Shown here: in pieces, positions 16,619 to 24,007 of the stretch
Layout: every line of letters begins with the position of its first letter
How positions within the stretch are numbered: position 1 is the stretch's first letter
DNA from: an uncultured Alphaproteobacteria bacterium
Lineage (GTDB): Bacteria > Pseudomonadota > Alphaproteobacteria > MPNO01 > UBA2964
Assembly (NCBI GenBank): GCA_951812775.1
Contig: OX638326.1
Coordinates: 2,367,391-2,431,390, forward strand
Direction: 5' to 3'
Length of the DNA stretch: 64,000 bases
Translations under genes and position numbers: made by a program
The notes under the pieces: model-generated
Databases searched by the model: none
What the model was told of the DNA's origin: nothing
Seen by the model: only the letters and a program-made list of their open reading frames with translations

Positions 16619-17791
16619 TTAAAACGTATAAGGCAGAGTCACACCAAAAGCGACATCGTCACCAGTACCGCCAAGGCCGAAACTTACGGACGGTTCAATG
16701 TAAAGGCCTTTCGCCAACCACGATGTTAACCCGAACTGCATGCTATAGGTGTTTTGCTGGCGCAATGTTGCATTGTCGAAACTGGTCGCACCGCTAAATA
16801 CACCTGACACGGACGTGCTAAGAGTAAGCGTGTCGTTGAGTGCTAGGGCATAACCCATGGAAATATCTAAGCTGTCTTTTGCTTCTAAGCGTGTGACATC
16901 GGTAAAATCTCGACTGAATGTGTGACGATAGTTGGCATTAGCGAATAAAACTGCTGGGTCAATACTCTTGACCAAGGCTACCCCTCCACTGATCGCAAAT
17001 GAGCTGTCCCCAGTCGGGATACGCCCATCTAAAGTCAAGATAACGTCAGGGTAGCCCGCACCATCGTGCAATATTGTCCGACGGATTCCGAGATTGATAT
17101 CGCCGATTTCTACGCGGCCACCTTCGGAAAGCTTGGTGCTACCAAGATACACATCGTTATCTTGACTGCGGAGCGTGGTGCTGGTGATGATCTCTGTTTC
17201 ATTGCCCACTCCAACTCGTCCTAGCAATAATGTCGTGAGCGTTTCCTCTTCAACAGCCGCAAGCCCAACCCCATTACCAATTTCTACGAGGTCCTGACTA
17301 TCCTGCTTGGAATAAAACTGGCCAAACTCGATCGTCACTTCGCTTGGTGCCAGCAACACCTTTTGGCTCCGCAGGAAGACATCATCGGCGTCACGCTCTT
17401 TGGGGGCAACGCCTACCGTTCTGTCAGCAGGAACTGAGCTGCTGGGTTGTGAGGTTGGTGCGTTTTGGGCGAGGCGGGTGCCAGTCGCCTTGACTCGCTG
17501 GTGATTACCCTGGCTGAGAACCAGCTTGTCGGAACGGGATGGCGGAAGAGTGGATTCTATTATTGTCCAGTCACCGTTGAGCCACGCGAGCAGGGCTTTG
17601 CGGTTGAAGCGCCAACTCGCTCCAATGCGTCGCGCAGGAACTTTGTTCTGAGCGGCGTAACGTTCTAATTCCACTGTGCTGACACGTAAAAGCTGTGCTG
17701 CTTCGTTAAGCGTCAGGACAGAGTGTTTGGTTAACGGCGGAGTCGTTGCCATGGCCGGACCAGCTGCCGCGCTGAGCACCCACAACATCAA
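16619..17791 (-). CDS. Exported protein fusing a MerR/excisionase-like HTH to an outer-membrane beta-barrel
   Basis: 390 residues in this frame. After the signal segment (LSAAAGPAMA) comes a domain that looks like an excisionase or MerR-type winged helix (LTLNEAAQLLRVSTVE, ending in RRIGASWRFNRKALLAWL). A proline- and serine-rich linker follows, then about 240 residues of alternating hydrophobic strands ending in phenylalanine (VTLPYTF), typical of outer-membrane barrels. The natural start appears to be the ATG at 17844, which has AAGGTAG upstream and reads MKK, but it is one base out of frame. A sixth A in the run at 17837-17841 would restore a normal signal peptide. A DNA-binding-like domain outside the cytoplasm is odd. 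Confidence 0.7.
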   Translation of the reverse strand: MMLWVLSAAAGPAMATTPPLTKHSVLTLNEAAQLLRVSTVELERYAAQNKVPARRIGASWRFNRKALLAWLNGDWTIIESTLPPSRSDKLVLSQGNHQRVKATGTRLAQNAPTSQPSSSVPADRTVGVAPKERDADDVFLRSQKVLLAPSEVTIEFGQFYSKQDSQDLVEIGNGVGLAAVEEETLTTLLLGRVGVGNETEIITSTTLRSQDNDVYLGSTKLSEGGRVEIGDINLGIRRTILHDGAGYPDVILTLDGRIPTGDSSFAISGGVALVKSIDPAVLFANANYRHTFSRDFTDVTRLEAKDSLDISMGYALALNDTLTLSTSVSGVFSGATSFDNATLRQQNTYSMQFGLTSWLAKGLYIEPSVSFGLGGTGDDVAFGVTLPYTF

Positions 17792-17857
17792 AGCGCACGT
17801 GCTAATGCACTGCCAGAAAGTATTGGATAAAGCGACTTTTTCATTGGACTACCTTAA

Positions 17858-18628
17858 AAGTTCAGGCAACCGGACAAACGGGTTACCTACCGCGAGCATC
17901 TCACGGACTGTCATGATTTCGGGCTGTGGCAGCCCTTTTCGGGAGAGGGTCAGCAAACCTTTCGGAGATATCCTCGCGGACTTGTTGCTTGCCATTGGTT
18001 CGATGACAAAGATGATTCCCTTGCCGTCTTTTTGCAGCAGAGCTCATTGGGGATTCTCGCGGGGCTGATCATGGTCGCGTGCGGTCTCCTCTACTGGTAT
18101 TTGAGGCGATGCTTTTCACCTCTTTCGGCATCAATTGGCTCGTTAAAGAAATTGGCGGATGGTGATATGTCCGTTGAGGTAGAAGTTCGCTCCAATGATG
18201 AAATCGGCTCTCTTGGGAATGCTATCAACCAGTTTAAAGAAAAGATGCAGGATGCGGAGCGTCTAAGGCAGAAACAAGCTGAGGCCGATGAACAGGCACT
18301 CAAACTGGAAAAGCAGCGTGAAGATGAAAAACGGCAGGCTGAGCAGGAAGCTATTAGTCAGCGAGAACGGGAAGCTGCCGAACGGCAACAACGTACGGAG
18401 TTGATTGAAGCGCTGATTGCTGCATTTGATGAGAAGGTAACCACGGTTCTCGATACTGTTGGGTCAGCTGCAAACAAAATGCAGTCATCTGCAGAATCCA
18501 TGTCTAACACCGCCGATCATACCAGCCAGCGTGCCACTGCGGTTGCAGGGGCTTCTGACGAGGCCACGGGTAATGTTCAGGTCGTCGCCGCTATGGCTGA
18601 CTTCTGCTCAGCCTCGCTTTGCCCCTGA
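17858..18628 (+). pseudogene. Methyl-accepting chemotaxis protein fragment
   Basis: An open frame without a credible start. It encodes the end of a periplasmic Cache-like domain (HWFDDKDDSLAVF), a transmembrane helix (ILAGLIMVACGLLYWYL), a HAMP domain (SLKKLADGDMSVEVEV...NDEIGSLGNAI), a charged coiled coil and the first part of the signalling domain (TAVAGASDEATGNVQVVAA). At about 18600 homology stops abruptly where the restriction enzyme fragment begins on the other strand. Both the sensor N-terminus and most of the signalling tip are missing, so it cannot work as a chemoreceptor. A deletion or element insertion is the likely cause. Confidence 0.8.
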
Positions 18629-18915
18629 ATCGAGCGTAGCAAACTCTCATCCTCCGTTACCCAAAACGTGTTCCGGCGTTCTTCCCAACCCTTTGCTTCC
18701 AGGCCAGACTTAAATGCTGCATTCATATCGACAGGGCTATAGAGCGTTCTGCCCTTTCGCGTCTTTTCTGTCGACACTTTTGTCCGGCAGGCTTCAGCAT
18801 CGACTTGAGCATCGACTTGAGCAATGACGCCCAATAGTTCCGCCCAGAGCTCGGAGTGGTGAACAAGCAGATATTCCTCACCATTTAAATGGGAATATCT
18901 GGCTTTCACCCGCAT
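18577..18915 (-). pseudogene. 3'-truncated BstYI-like type II restriction endonuclease
   Basis: The 112-residue frame matches, from memory, the N-terminal half of BstYI (recognition RGATCY): YSHLNGEEYL, DAEACRTKVSTEKT, LYSPVDMNAAFK, LEAKGWEERRN. The part that should carry the catalytic acidic residues (the EVQFGK-type region) is absent, because the sequence joins a chemoreceptor fragment at about 18595. A 12-base in-frame tandem duplication gives QVDAQVDAEA. It begins in the TAATG overlap with the methyltransferase, a normal restriction-modification arrangement. It should have no nuclease activity. Confidence 0.8.
18797..18820. repeat. 12-bp perfect tandem duplication
   Basis: GCATCGACTTGA occurs twice in a row (18797-18808 and 18809-18820), inside the restriction enzyme remnant. 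Being a multiple of three, it adds four residues without changing frame. It resembles the frame-breaking tandem duplications at 37218, 38362 and 38909. Confidence 0.85.
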
Positions 18916-19835
18916 TAATGACCACCGTTCGGCAGAACCGGGTTATAAACCGGTTTTCCCATGGGGCGGGTGCGCAGTGCCCCGCTACGCCACGCGGCAA
19001 CGCGCTGCTGCGCCAGTTCGACATATTCAGGAACAATATCGCAACCGTAAGCGTCGCGCCCATGCATCAATGCAGCGATAACCGCAGAACCCACTCCCAT
19101 ATATGGGTCAAGAACCACGTCGTTTTCATCGGTCATCGAGAGAACCAGTCTCTCAACCAATTCAACCGGAAATTGGCAGGGGTGGATTGTCTTTTCTGGA
19201 TGGTTATTCTTGACGTTCGGGAACTCCCAGACATCGGACGGGTTCTTACCCTTCGGGTTGCCGGACAGTTTGCCGGTATTCGGCCCTTTGAAATGTTTTT
19301 TGCCTGGATATTTTGATGGAACGCGGATCGGGTCCAAGTGCCACGTGTAATCGTCCGCACGTGTCCACCAATTGATTGTCTCATATCGGCCTGACAGCCG
19401 CCGTGTACAGTGCAAGCCGTGCCCGAAATGCCAGATAATCCGATTCCGCATTTTCAGGCCGCATCTTTGGAAGATTGGGTATGTGAGGATATCCAACGGC
19501 ATTATCTCGCCGTTCTGCACGAAGTTTCCGACCTGCCAGCAAATGGACCCCTTTGGATGCAGAACGCGCACACATTCCTCGATAACGTGCTTTTGCGCCT
19601 CCAAATAGCTGTCCAAGGACGATTTGGCTTCGTAGTCTTTCCCCAAATTGTAAGGAGGTGACGTAACAATCAGTTTGCACTGCCCATCCGGGATCGAGCG
19701 CAAAAATTTCAAATTATCAAGACAGGCCAGCACAGGAACGCGATTATCGTAGGAGCGAACGACCGGCCTTGGGAACAGTGAACGAGCAAGGGCAGCGGGA
19801 TCATTGATGACAGGGGGAATTACGGCGTTATTCAT
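18915..19835 (-). CDS. DNA methyltransferase of a BstYI/BglII-type system (probable N4-cytosine)
   Basis: 306 residues, apparently intact. The catalytic motif TSPPYNLGKDYE (motif IV) comes before the SAM-binding motif LDPYMGVGSAVIAA (motif I), the beta-class order. SPPY is usual in N4-cytosine enzymes and a minority of N6-adenine ones. It overlaps the transposase frame upstream by ATGA and the endonuclease remnant downstream by TAATG, so all three were probably one transcript. With the endonuclease broken it may act as an orphan methyltransferase; RGATCY or GATC-containing specificity is inferred from the partner. Confidence 0.9.
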   Translation of the reverse strand: MNNAVIPPVINDPAALARSLFPRPVVRSYDNRVPVLACLDNLKFLRSIPDGQCKLIVTSPPYNLGKDYEAKSSLDSYLEAQKHVIEECVRVLHPKGSICWQVGNFVQNGEIMPLDILTYPIFQRCGLKMRNRIIWHFGHGLHCTRRLSGRYETINWWTRADDYTWHLDPIRVPSKYPGKKHFKGPNTGKLSGNPKGKNPSDVWEFPNVKNNHPEKTIHPCQFPVELVERLVLSMTDENDVVLDPYMGVGSAVIAALMHGRDAYGCDIVPEYVELAQQRVAAWRSGALRTRPMGKPVYNPVLPNGGH

Positions 19836-20599
19836 CGTGCTTCCCCCACAATCAGATCGCGATACATGAGCCGTTTGCCGATCATCCCCCCAACGATATC
19901 GCGCATTTGATCGATGGTATGCCGGTCGCGGATATTGTGACGGCCTGCGAACTCATTAACATATCGATCAAGGTGCTTTGGGCTGATATTATGGAACGTC
20001 CCTTTGTGCGCTCGCTTAAGCATCGCCCAGAAACTTTCGATTCCATTCGTATGGGCTTGACCGCGCACATATTCGCCAACTGAGTGATTGACAGCTTCAT
20101 GATCACGTCGCACACTTTTATAGCCCGCAGCATCGTCCGTGTAGACCTTTGCGGTCAAATCGCTCACACTTTCAGTGAACCTTCGTAACGTCGCGCCATC
20201 GGTGTTCTTTACTGATCGCGCCGTCACGCGGTTGGTTGTGCGGTCCTTTGCGCCGATAACGGCGGTCTTGCCAACCGGTCCGCGCCCGCTCAGATGTTTG
20301 CGTTTCGCCTTTGGCATATTCTTGCGCTTACCGCCCATGTAGGTTTCGTCGATCTCGACGGGACCGACGAATAATCCTTGTTCGCTAGCAAACGCTTCGC
20401 GGAGCCGATGCGCCATAAACCAAGCCGATTTCTGGGTGATTTTTAAATCGCGATGAAGTTTCATGCTCGAAACACCTTGCAGGCTCGTCGCATTCAAATA
20501 AATCGCGAATGCCCACTTACGGAGAGGTATCTTGGATTGTTCCATGACCGAACCGTGACGTACTGAAAAGAACTTACGGCAATCACGGCATCTATAAGG

Positions 20600-20637
20600 G
20601 AGAGGCTTGCGATTTGCCTTCGGTGCCGTGTTGCGGC
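20600..20637. repeat. 38-bp direct repeat, copy 1, flanking the IS5 insertion
   Basis: This 38-base segment of the IS1595 transposase gene is repeated exactly at 21887-21924. Here it is separated from the left IS5 end by 15 bases of unassigned sequence (20638-20652). IS5 elements normally duplicate only 2-4 bases, so the length is anomalous. Confidence 0.9.
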
Positions 20638-20652
20638 GTGATTTGACCGGGT

Positions 20653-21886
20653 GGGCGCGTCTGAGTGTCGGTTTTTTCGAGCCGTTTTGCGTCGATTTGA
20701 TCGGTTTAGCCGGTCGAACCGGCCGTTCCGGCGTCATGTGGGCGCACTTCGCCCCTGGAGCCAGAGGAAACGGCGCATGTTATACGCCAGATTGGTCATG
20801 CCGATCTTGGCCTCGGCCCGGGCGATGCCGATGGTCCGAACCGAGAGCGCCATCAAGCCTTTCTGATGGGCGAAGACATGCTCGACGGCGGAGCGTACCG
20901 CCGAGCGCGCCGCGTTGGCCTTGGCCAGGGTCGCCGGCATCGGCTTGCCGCGCGGCTTGCGGAAGTGGATCTGGGAGCGCTTGCCTTGGCGCGCCAGCAT
21001 CTTCTCGTTACGCTTGGACCGATAGGCGGTATCCGCCCAGACCGGGCTCGCCGTGTTCTCCGGATCGATCAGACCGGCGAGCTGGCGGCCGTCATTGGCG
21101 GCGGCATCGGTGACGCGCCACTTGCGGATCAACCCGTGCCGCCGGTCCGTGGAGATGTGGTTCTTGTAGCCAAACGCCGGCACCATGATCTCCGGCCCCT
21201 TGGGGTGCCCATCCTCCAGACGCTTCACTCGGCCACGCTTCATGGTCCAGCGCGCATCCCGGTCTTTCTGGGCCAGCTTGGCCGGCTTGTCCTTCCACTC
21301 CTCTGGCACCTTGCCGGCCTTCAACGCCACCTTCTCCGGAACGCTGTTGCGCTGCCTGGGCGCCGCGACGATCGTGGCATCGACGATCTGGCCCGACATC
21401 GCCAGGTAGCCATGGCCGCGCAGGTGTTCGTCGAAGCGATCGAACAACGTCTCGATCGCCTTGGCCTGCACCAGCAACTCACGGAACAGCCAGATCGTCT
21501 TGGCGTCCGGCACCCGGGCGTGAAGCCCCAGGCCCAGGAACCGCATGAAAGACAGCCGGTCGCGGATCTGGAACTCGGTTTGATCATCCGAGAGATTGTA
21601 TAGTGCCTGCAACACCAGGATCTTGAACATCAGAACGGGGTCATAGGGAGGCCGGCCACCCTGGCGCCGGTCCGAGCGACGTAGCGCCCGGATCAAGGGC
21701 TGGCGAAACAACTCGAAATCGACCAACTCACCAAGCCGAAGCAACGGATCACCCGCCGCCGACAGTGCCGCGTAACGCTCATCAAGATCGAAAAAACCGG
21801 GCTGATCCGACATTCCATCCTCCATCAAGCCGATGAGAGAAGTGAAGCAGATCATGGCCAAAATGACGAGGTGTTTAGAGGCGCCC
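20653..21886 (-). mobile_element. IS5-family insertion sequence inside the IS1595 transposase gene
   Basis: About 1.23 kb. Imperfect terminal inverted repeats are GGGCGCGTCTGAG at the left and, reading inwards from the right, GGGCGCCTCTAAA. The right end (21886) is directly followed by the second copy of a 38-base direct repeat. One transposase gene fills the element. Its sequence is markedly richer in G and C than the flanks, consistent with recent arrival. Confidence 0.75.
20734..21813 (-). CDS. IS5-family transposase
   Basis: About 359 residues. The start MSDQPGFFDLDERY at 21813 is preceded by GGAGGATGGA, and the frame further upstream is not native. It has the N-terminal DUF772-like segment (GRPPYDPVLMFKILVLQ) and a DDE catalytic core: VDATIVAAP for the first Asp, WADTAYRSKRNE for the second and RSAVEHVFAHQKG for the Glu. 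It ends within 80 bases of the left inverted repeat. It seems intact, so the element may still be mobile. Confidence 0.9.
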   Translation of the reverse strand: MSDQPGFFDLDERYAALSAAGDPLLRLGELVDFELFRQPLIRALRRSDRRQGGRPPYDPVLMFKILVLQALYNLSDDQTEFQIRDRLSFMRFLGLGLHARVPDAKTIWLFRELLVQAKAIETLFDRFDEHLRGHGYLAMSGQIVDATIVAAPRQRNSVPEKVALKAGKVPEEWKDKPAKLAQKDRDARWTMKRGRVKRLEDGHPKGPEIMVPAFGYKNHISTDRRHGLIRKWRVTDAAANDGRQLAGLIDPENTASPVWADTAYRSKRNEKMLARQGKRSQIHFRKPRGKPMPATLAKANAARSAVRSAVEHVFAHQKGLMALSVRTIGIARAEAKIGMTNLAYNMRRFLWLQGRSAPT

Positions 21887-21924
21887 GAGAGGCTTGCGAT
21901 TTGCCTTCGGTGCCGTGTTGCGGC
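21887..21924. repeat. 38-bp direct repeat, copy 2
   Basis: Identical to 20600-20637 and abutting the right terminus of the IS5-type element. It encodes RNTAPKANRKPL of the interrupted transposase, so the interrupted protein has this peptide in both halves. Confidence 0.9.
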
Positions 21925-22101
21925 TTCCGCATTTTGGGCAAAGCCGGTCTTCCGGCGTAGGCCATCGCACATCCTCAAACCAATCTTCCGCTGATGTTTC
22001 ACAGGGGAACATCTCTGCCAACTCAATCAAGCTGATACCTTCGCGGTGATGTTTACCAGGTGCGTTGTTTGCCATATCATTCTCCTATGTCCCATACATT
22101 A

Positions 22102-22137
22102 GGACAATACGCCTGGTTAGTCAAGTATATAATTCCC
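22102..22137. mobile_element. Terminus of IS1595-type element 1
   Basis: Read on the minus strand, the end begins GGGAATTATATACTTGACTA and continues to the transposase start. A clearly related end, GGGAATTATATACCTGAGTA, occurs at 39308. The shared end and the adjacent transposase start codons identify the outer boundary. The opposite end of this element, beyond the restriction-modification genes, is not visible and was probably lost in the deletion at about 18600. Confidence 0.75.
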
Positions 22138-22138
22138 A

Positions 22139-22669
22139 ATGCAATCCATCGCTAATGCCAGCCGAACCACCCTCCTGCTCAGTTTGCTGACCCTGTCAGC
22201 CTGTGCGACAAACACCGGGCCGTCGGGATTTCTCACCAGCTATGACGGTTTTAGACCGGGACCCAAAGGCGGCGTCGACCGGTTCTGGACACCGCCAAGC
22301 ATAAAAACTGAAGCCGACTTCAAGGCGTCCATCCGAAAATATAATAAAGTCCTGATCGACCCGATCTGGCTGTCGATGAAAAATAAACAGGAAACCTATG
22401 ACGGCATCGATCCCAAGAAGTTAAATCAACTCGTCGATCTGTTTCAAAAGGAAATAGCAAATGCGATCAGCGGCCAATATCAGATCGTCAATCAGCCCGG
22501 TCCCGGCATCCTCCGCCTTTCCCTTGCCCTCACCGGCGTGGAAAGTCCCAACCGACTTCTTGCAGCGACCAGCACGTTGAGCCCTGTTGGGCTCGGTAAA
22601 ATTATGCAGTTCCGTCCCATCAGGCAATTTGGCCGCAAGGTGGCGGCAGTCGTCCTTGTCGCACCATAG
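22139..22669 (+). pseudogene. Lipoprotein of the DUF3313 type, 3' truncated
   Basis: The first 23 residues form a lipoprotein signal (LLLSLLTLSACATN, lipobox LSAC). The following region (GFLTSYDGFRPGPKGG, SIRKYNKVLIDPIWL, ILRLSLALTGVES) resembles the DUF3313 outer-membrane-associated lipoproteins. After ATSTLSPVGLG, at about 22600, the frame leaves the family and becomes the antisense of an exonuclease III fragment. The 3' third is lost. It lies immediately outside the IS1595 end. Confidence 0.7.
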
Positions 22670-22783
22670 TCGCTTTTTAATCCCAACCAGCGGAACCCGC
22701 GACAGGATAGCGACACCGTTATAACTTTTCATGCCGCGAAACAGGATGTGCTCAAAGCCAAGCTTTCGCACGTCATCCGCCGG
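22601..22783 (-). pseudogene. Internal fragment of an exonuclease III (xth) family gene
   Basis: About 60 codons in one frame read ADDVRKLGFEHILFRGMKSY, then NGVAILSR, WCDKDDCRHLAAKLPDG and ELHNF. This is the middle of an exodeoxyribonuclease III family protein (GxKSYNGVAILSR and DELHNF segments). Neither end of the gene is present. It is fused in frame to the start of a luciferase-like gene upstream and abuts the DUF3313 fragment downstream. Confidence 0.75.
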
Positions 22784-22963
22784 GATAACCACGGCATTTT
22801 TGGTTCTCATGGCAAATGCCATGCAGGACACCAGCGATTCCCGGTAGCCGATATGTTCGGTCATCCAAAGCCCGGTCGCGCCTGCCTCTTCGGCCAGGGC
22901 GGCGACCCGGAAGGTCTCGGGGGCATCTTCAAACCCGTCGAAACGTATGCCTATCTTGGGCAT
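22778..22963 (-). pseudogene. 5' fragment of a luciferase-like oxidoreductase gene
   Basis: 62 codons (PKIGIRFDGFEDAPETF, EAGATGLWMTEHIGYRESLV, SCMAFAMRTKNAVVIPA) parallel the first 62 residues of the intact gene just upstream at 23995. It is therefore a second paralogue cut after its first strand-helix units. It continues in frame into the exonuclease III fragment, forming a hybrid reading frame that should not give a working enzyme. Confidence 0.8.
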
Positions 22964-22996
22964 GGGCTGTTCCTTTCAGCGAACCAAAACGGGTCC

Positions 22997-23995
22997 CTAT
23001 CGATCTGCGGTAAACTCGCGGATAACTTCTAGTGCCAGGGCCTTCTCTTCATCCGTGCCGCTGACCTCGATCACTGGCTCATCAACACCAGCATCGATAT
23101 AGGCCTGTAGCTGCTCTCGGCACTCGTCCGGCGTACCGGCAACTGTGAACTTCGGCACTGCTTCCGGCGGGACGAGCTGGGCGGCTTCTTCAAGCTTGCG
23201 TTCTTTGACCATCTCCATAATCGAGGCGTGATCGATCTCGATATCGACCGACGCGATATTGTCTGCCTGTGCTGAGTTCCGGAACAGGAAAGCGATCTTG
23301 CGGCGGTTGGCTTCCACGGCATCGGTGCCATTCTTGGAACAGGCGAAATACACAAACCCGGCCTTGCGCACCTCGGACGGATCACGACCCGCCTTTTCTA
23401 TGCCTGCTTCAGCGTAGGCAGCACATTTCTGAATAGACGGCAGCGACAGGCCACCCGAATAAAGCACGCCATCAGCAATGCGTCCGGCAAGGCCGAGTAC
23501 CTGTGGGCCGGTCGAGGCGATAAAGATCGGAATTGGCTTTGGAGGTTTGAACGCCAACCGGGCACCGCGCAGCTGCCAGATCAGCCCTTCCTGATCAACG
23601 GTCTCACCATTCCAAAGTGCACGCAGGGCTTCAACATATTCCCGAATGACTCGCACCGGTTTTTCAGGATGTGGTACCCCGGACTCTCGCAAATTCAGCA
23701 GGTTGCCCACCGAAACACAGATACCGACCCGGCCGGGCGCGGCTTCCGCCATCGTTGCAAACTGCATCGCCGTCGGCATTGGGTGCCAGATATAAGGCAT
23801 GACAGCGGTGGGAACGACCATCGCCCGATTGGTCTTCAAGGCAAAAGCCATGCAGGAAACCGCCGCCTCACGATAGCCAAGATGTTCCGCCATCCAGATG
23901 GTATCGGCGCCTGCGTCCTCCGCCTGTGCCGCAACGTCAATGGTTTCCCCAACGGGATCGAACCCGTCAAACCGCATACCGAGCCTTAATGCCAT
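22997..23995 (-). CDS. LLM-class flavin/F420-dependent oxidoreductase
   Basis: 332 residues with the bacterial-luciferase-like TIM barrel. LGMRFDGFDPVGET, DTIWMAEHLGYRE and GRVGICVSVGN fit the subgroup containing methylene-tetrahydromethanopterin reductase and F420-dependent dehydrogenases. The family uses F420 or FMN; with a complete F420 biosynthesis operon starting about 2.3 kb away, F420 is the likelier cofactor. It is followed on the same strand by a truncated paralogue and preceded by two octopine-dehydrogenase-family genes, probably one transcript. The substrate is unknown. Confidence 0.85.
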   Translation of the reverse strand: MALRLGMRFDGFDPVGETIDVAAQAEDAGADTIWMAEHLGYREAAVSCMAFALKTNRAMVVPTAVMPYIWHPMPTAMQFATMAEAAPGRVGICVSVGNLLNLRESGVPHPEKPVRVIREYVEALRALWNGETVDQEGLIWQLRGARLAFKPPKPIPIFIASTGPQVLGLAGRIADGVLYSGGLSLPSIQKCAAYAEAGIEKAGRDPSEVRKAGFVYFACSKNGTDAVEANRRKIAFLFRNSAQADNIASVDIEIDHASIMEMVKERKLEEAAQLVPPEAVPKFTVAGTPDECREQLQAYIDAGVDEPVIEVSGTDEEKALALEVIREFTADR

Positions 23996-24007
23996 CGTCG
24001 TGTCTCC

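Larger units (their letters stand above)
19832..22075 (-). pseudogene. IS1595/ISXO2-type transposase interrupted by an IS5-type element
   Basis: The 5' part (22075 to about 21887) encodes MANNAPGKHHREGISL...LCPKCGSRNTAPKANRKPL. The 3' part (from about 20637 to 19832) continues PYRCRDCRKFFSVRHG, completing the zinc ribbon, and carries the catalytic region: EIDETYMGGK, VYTDDAAGYK and HTNGIESFW...LKR, the DD(N) K signature of this family. The segment between is an IS5-type insertion. The 3' part is open on its own for 301 residues because the IS5 end supplies a start, giving a transposase without its first zinc-ribbon half. Its stop overlaps the methyltransferase start. Confidence 0.9.

Noticed and set aside
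20866-21603. Plus-strand 245-codon frame inside the IS5-type element
   Set aside because: It is a G+C-driven shadow of the transposase gene on the other strand.
22421-22963. A single 180-residue protein on the minus strand
   Set aside because: Its translation is three unrelated pieces: luciferase-like start, exonuclease III middle and antisense of a lipoprotein gene. I annotate the pieces instead.
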